Shown piece after piece: positions 6,086 through 8,065 of a DNA stretch of 8,065 bases; the first letter of the stretch is position 1; the number at the start of each line of letters is the position of its first letter. Where the stretch lies: NCBI GenBank assembly GCA_003218815.1, contig QHON01000079.1, forward strand, positions 1 to 8,065, in the 5' to 3' direction. The notes beneath the pieces were generated by a model that saw nothing but the letters and a program-made list of their open reading frames with translations, did no database searches and was not told where the DNA came from. The stretch is from Verrucomicrobiota bacterium. Lineage in GTDB: Bacteria; Verrucomicrobiota; Verrucomicrobiia; Chthoniobacterales; UBA10450. The position numbers were made by a program, and so were the translations under genes.

Positions 6086-6757
6086 ATGAAATCACGAGCG
6101 CCAGCTCGTTCAGGCAGAGAACCGTGCCAGGTCGTAGTGGTCGGCGACACGGTCGTTAGCGAACAGGGAATGGCCACAATTGTCGGACGCGACACCAGGT
6201 ATCGTGTTTGTGGCACCGCGCATTCTTTTCGTGAGGCCAACGAAGTTATCCAACGAGAACGGCCGGATCTTCTTCTCATTGATCCGTTCCTCGAAAATCG
6301 CGACGGCATTCGTTGGATCAGGGATCTTGCGACGGAATTTCCGCGCGCTCGCATCATTATCGCATCACGGCAATCAGAACAAACTTTCGCCGAACGCGCG
6401 CTTCGTGCCGGAGCATGGGGTTACTGGATGAGAACCAGTTCGGCGGAAGAGCTATTGCACGCGATGGAGACGGTACTTACAGGTGAAGTTTATGTCAGCC
6501 CGTTAATTAGGTCGCATGCGATGCACAAATTTGCCGGCCATCGCGACGTTCCGCACAGCCTCAATGTTCTTAGCGATCGCGAGATGGCGGTGTTCGCACT
6601 CATCGCGGCTGGACACGGCACCGGTCAGATCGCGAACGAGCTTGGTATCTGTCGCAAGACGGTCGAGACGCATTGCGAACACATCAAGCTCAAACTCGGC
6701 TACCCAAACGCCGAAGCGTTGCATCATGGCGCGCGCGAGTCGTTAGGTGCAAGCTGA
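6086..6757 (+). CDS. LuxR/FixJ-type response regulator with an atypical receiver domain
   Basis: This is a cytosolic two-component DNA-binding regulator of 223 residues. The ATG at 6086 is chosen because AGAGGA lies 4 nt upstream; an in-frame TTG at 6047 would add 13 unlikely residues. Residues about 14-138 form a receiver domain: β1 VVVVGDT, the phospho-acceptor Asp66 in LLLIDPF, Ser94 in IIIAS and GYWMR at 112-116. Residues about 160-220 form a LuxR/GerE helix-turn-helix: LSDREMAVFALIAAGHG, IANELGICRKTVETH and IKLKLGYPNAEAL. Two receiver residues are unusual: the first acidic residue of the usual DD pair is Gly20 (only Asp21 remains), and the invariant Lys is Arg116. Phosphorylation-dependent switching may therefore be altered. 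No histidine kinase is adjacent; the nearest sensor gene is the PAS protein beginning at 7889. Confidence 0.9.
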   Translation: MKSRAPARSGREPCQVVVVGDTVVSEQGMATIVGRDTRYRVCGTAHSFREANEVIQRERPDLLLIDPFLENRDGIRWIRDLATEFPRARIIIASRQSEQTFAERALRAGAWGYWMRTSSAEELLHAMETVLTGEVYVSPLIRSHAMHKFAGHRDVPHSLNVLSDREMAVFALIAAGHGTGQIANELGICRKTVETHCEHIKLKLGYPNAEALHHGARESLGAS

Positions 6758-6947
6758 GTACCCAGCGCAGAATCCCTGATTCTCATCGGGGATCGCGCAC
6801 CCAAAAAATACGGGATAGCCCCCGATAGACGCAGGCCTGTCACTCGCATAGCCTCGTCACGAATCGAGCCCCCGCATCTTTTATAATCGGTGGGACGAGA
6901 CTCAACCAAACAAAAAACAATAAAAAATAGTAATTAGGAGTAACCAA
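6758..6947. other. Intergenic region with competing inverted repeats and the secreted-protein promoter
   Basis: This 190-nt gap begins with mutually exclusive pairings: ATCCC at 6772-6776 can pair with GGGAT at 6789-6793 or at 6812-6816, while ATCGGGG at 6785-6791 can pair with CCCCGAT at 6820-6826. These could end the regulator transcript, but no T-run follows directly. The second half turns strongly A-rich (6907-6935), ending in a good ribosome binding site. No open frame in it looks coding. Confidence 0.35.
6882..6887 (+). promoter_or_regulatory. Candidate -10 box of the secreted protein gene
   Basis: A perfect TATAAT preceded by a T-run sits 60 nt before the ATG. No clear -35 is visible at the standard distance. 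The leader it would give is about 54 nt, A-rich and unstructured, and ends in AGGAG (6936-6940) 7 nt before the start codon, the strongest ribosome binding site in the window. Together these suggest an efficiently translated mRNA. Confidence 0.4.
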
Positions 6948-7418
6948 ATGAAAAAATTAAGTATTCTCACCTGTACCATGATCGCCCTTGGCTTCATGGC
7001 CACCACCGGGTGGGCAGGCCCTCACTTCATCAAAGGACCCACCGCCAATTTCGACACGACCAACGGGGATTTATGTATATCCTTTAAGGAAGCGGGCTTA
7101 GGAAGCACGCCAGTTACCTACACGATAACGGCGGACAACGAGACGTTTACATTTCAATGCTTTACTAAGAGCAACAACACGCCTCAGGGAGACCCAAACA
7201 GTGTAACCGACTCAAATGTGTCGGTTCCAACAACTTTAACTCCCCACAATGGCCAAATTAGCGCTTCCCTCTGCCTACTCCCAGACCAAGACGGCGCGAG
7301 CTGTCAGGGCCACGGGCTGGTGCTAAAGCTGACTGCGGCTAGCTACACGAACGTCCAGTTTTGCGATAGCGGGACCGGAGGCTGTGTTAGCCTAGGGAGC
7401 TTTAGTTTTGGTCCGTAA
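6948..7418 (+). CDS. Secreted six-cysteine protein of unknown function
   Basis: This is a 156-residue exported protein. The N-terminus is a classical Sec signal peptide: MKK, then a hydrophobic core (about residues 4-20), with probable cleavage after GWA (residue 23), leaving a mature protein of about 133 residues beginning GPHFIKGP. The mature part is rich in Thr, Ser, Asn and Gly with alternating hydrophobic positions (for example VTYTITADNETFTFQC), which suggests a β-sandwich fold. Six cysteines (C43, C71, C109, C119, C139, C146) could form three disulfides outside the cytoplasm. A pattern of AGLG followed by β-strands and a Cys-Asn-rich loop recalls small secreted proteins of unknown function in soil bacteria, but I cannot name a family. 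Codon use is more AT-leaning than in the nuo genes. There is no lipobox, anchor or LPxTG motif. Confidence 0.85.
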   Translation: MKKLSILTCTMIALGFMATTGWAGPHFIKGPTANFDTTNGDLCISFKEAGLGSTPVTYTITADNETFTFQCFTKSNNTPQGDPNSVTDSNVSVPTTLTPHNGQISASLCLLPDQDGASCQGHGLVLKLTAASYTNVQFCDSGTGGCVSLGSFSFGP

Positions 7419-7467
7419 CACCGCCAGTAGTATTTCGTTATATAAAGGCCGGCGCACCGGCGATCGG

Positions 7468-7496
7468 GACCCGGGCGACAAATGGTCACCCGGGTC
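7468..7496 (+). terminator. Strong GC-rich hairpin downstream of the secreted protein gene
   Basis: Eight-base arms GACCCGGG (7468-7475) and CCCGGGTC (7489-7496) are perfectly complementary; after a C·A mismatch the stem continues with GAC/GTC around an AAATG loop. An outer GCGAT/ATCGC pairing (7460-7464 with 7500-7504) can extend it across a 3x3 internal loop. It starts about 50 nt after the stop codon. A short T-run appears only at 7516-7520, so it may stabilise the 3' end or assist termination rather than act as a textbook intrinsic terminator. Confidence 0.4.
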
Positions 7497-7810
7497 GGCA
7501 TCGCGACTAATAAGGTTTTTCAGCCTGCCGACGCGACCACTCCGGTGCTGACGCTTGGCCCGGTTGATCCGGTTCCATAAGAAAACAGAGATTCGTCGAA
7601 AAACCAGTCGCTCGCGGGAATTGCTGGCGGGTGCGAAGACAAATTGAACTTCGCATCGTTGCCGCGCCCGGACCTCGATTTCGCAGCTCGCCGAGGGCTT
7701 GCCCAAGCTTTCGAGACCCGGCGCTGGATCTGACGGAGACAGCATAACGGCGAGAGAATCGCCTAGCCTCAAATCCACAAATCGGAGATTCATAATCTAT
7801 TTTTTCCGTC

Positions 7811-7831
7811 TCCCTCTATCCTATAGAGGGA
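7811..7831. promoter_or_regulatory. Nine-base-pair palindrome upstream of the PAS sensor gene
   Basis: Arms TCCCTCTAT (7811-7819) and ATAGAGGGA (7823-7831) pair perfectly around CCT. It is preceded by a T-run (7800-7805) and lies 58 nt before the PAS gene ATG. The arms contain -10-like sequences (TATCCT, TATAGA), so it could be an operator over a promoter or an RNA hairpin in the leader. There is no T-run after it on either strand, which argues against an intrinsic terminator. Confidence 0.4.
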
Positions 7832-7888
7832 ACCGAACGCGGACGGCGTTTCGATTCAGTTTCAGAATTGGCCGCGCGGCCCATCTAA

Positions 7889-8065
7889 ATGAGCGACGAT
7901 CAATCGACCCACTGTGCTTTGGACCAGACCGAAGAGCAGTTCCACATGCTCGTCGAAAGCGTTGAAGAATACGCCATCTACATGCTCGATCCGACAGGAA
8001 ACGTAGTGACATGGAATTCGGGCGCGCAAAAAATGAAGCAATACACGGCCGCGGAAATCATCGGA
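7889..8065 (+). CDS. PAS-domain sensor protein, 5' part only (likely histidine kinase)
   Basis: The first 59 codons of a gene that runs off the right edge. A TAA stop lies directly before the ATG at 7889, so translation cannot begin earlier in this frame; no clear Shine-Dalgarno is visible. After a short polar lead (MSDDQSTHCALDQT) the sequence EEQFHMLVESVEEYAIYMLDP starts a PAS domain, continuing with GNVVTWNSGAQKMKQYTAAEIIG. This is the classical PAS N-terminal half (LVESVxxYAI, WNxGAxxxxxY, EIIG) that in many bacteria precedes a cytosolic or soluble histidine kinase. No signal peptide or membrane helix is seen in the visible part. The output domain is outside the window: histidine kinase is most likely, but a diguanylate cyclase or hybrid kinase is possible. 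It may signal to the response regulator at 6086, though the two are separated by the secreted-protein gene. Confidence 0.85.
   Translation, partial: MSDDQSTHCALDQTEEQFHMLVESVEEYAIYMLDPTGNVVTWNSGAQKMKQYTAAEIIG

Larger units (their letters stand above)
7419..7888. other. Gene-poor stretch of 470 bp with several stem-loops
   Basis: No open frame here has a convincing start, ribosome binding site and family-like protein. It contains several inverted repeats: GCCGG/CCGGC (7448-7452 with 7457-7461), GACCCGGG/CCCGGGTC (7468-7475 with 7489-7496), GTCGGCA/TGCCGAC (7494-7500 with 7526-7532), TGCGAAG/CTTCGCA (7632-7638 with 7649-7655) and TCCCTCTAT/ATAGAGGGA (7811-7819 with 7823-7831). The first part probably includes the end of the secreted-protein transcript. 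The rest must hold the promoter of the PAS gene, and could hide a small RNA. Confidence 0.5.

Noticed and set aside
7392..7793. 133-codon open frame on the - strand
   Set aside because: No ribosome binding site at its ATG, low-complexity Arg/Ser-rich product with no recognisable fold, and it runs through the GC-rich hairpins and into the end of the secreted protein gene. Kept only as a remote possibility.
7699..7965. 88-codon + strand frame crossing the PAS gene start
   Set aside because: It overlaps the clear PAS reading frame at 7889 and has an Arg/Ser-rich product with no features.

Overview
The window looks like chromosomal DNA from a moderately GC-rich, aerobically respiring, Gram-negative-type bacterium. 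The best guess is a soil Verrucomicrobiota (Chthoniobacterales-like). This rests on the style of the NuoM/NuoN proteins, a GC-rich dispersed-type palindrome between genes, weak Shine-Dalgarno sites and the mix of HNH, LuxR and PAS genes. No rRNA or marker gene is present, so the phylum is an inference held at about 50%.

Left part (1-3768, + strand) is the distal end of a nuo operon for respiratory complex I: the 3' end of nuoL, then complete nuoM (TAATG overlap) and complete nuoN (2-nt gap). These are the three antiporter-like proton-pumping membrane subunits. NuoM has a leucine where the TM7 lysine is normally found; NuoN keeps that lysine. The operon ends in a compact bipartite GC-rich palindrome (3765-3814) that contains the nuoN stop codon.

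Middle part (3693-5872): a convergent HNH endonuclease gene on the - strand reads through the palindrome and stops inside nuoN. It is followed by a divergent small two-helix membrane protein gene and then a glutathionyl-hydroquinone reductase gene broken by an internal deletion of about 34 bp. Overlapping the 3' tail of that gene, in another frame, is a 38-codon open frame encoding a Fis/NtrC-type helix-turn-helix (HTH_8), probably a remnant.

Right part (5873-8065, + strand): a long, foldable leader, a LuxR/FixJ-type response regulator with an atypical receiver domain, a secreted six-cysteine protein of unknown function with a strong ribosome binding site, a gene-poor stretch of about 470 bp with several stem-loops, and the first 59 codons of a PAS-domain sensor protein running off the window. 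A regulator and a sensor flanking a secreted protein suggest a signalling neighbourhood, but nothing in the sequence proves they work together. I see no tRNA, CRISPR array, transposase or phage gene. I do not see a clearly new multi-gene system; the best leads are the variant NuoM, the palindrome that reshapes two gene ends, and the orphan HTH fragment.
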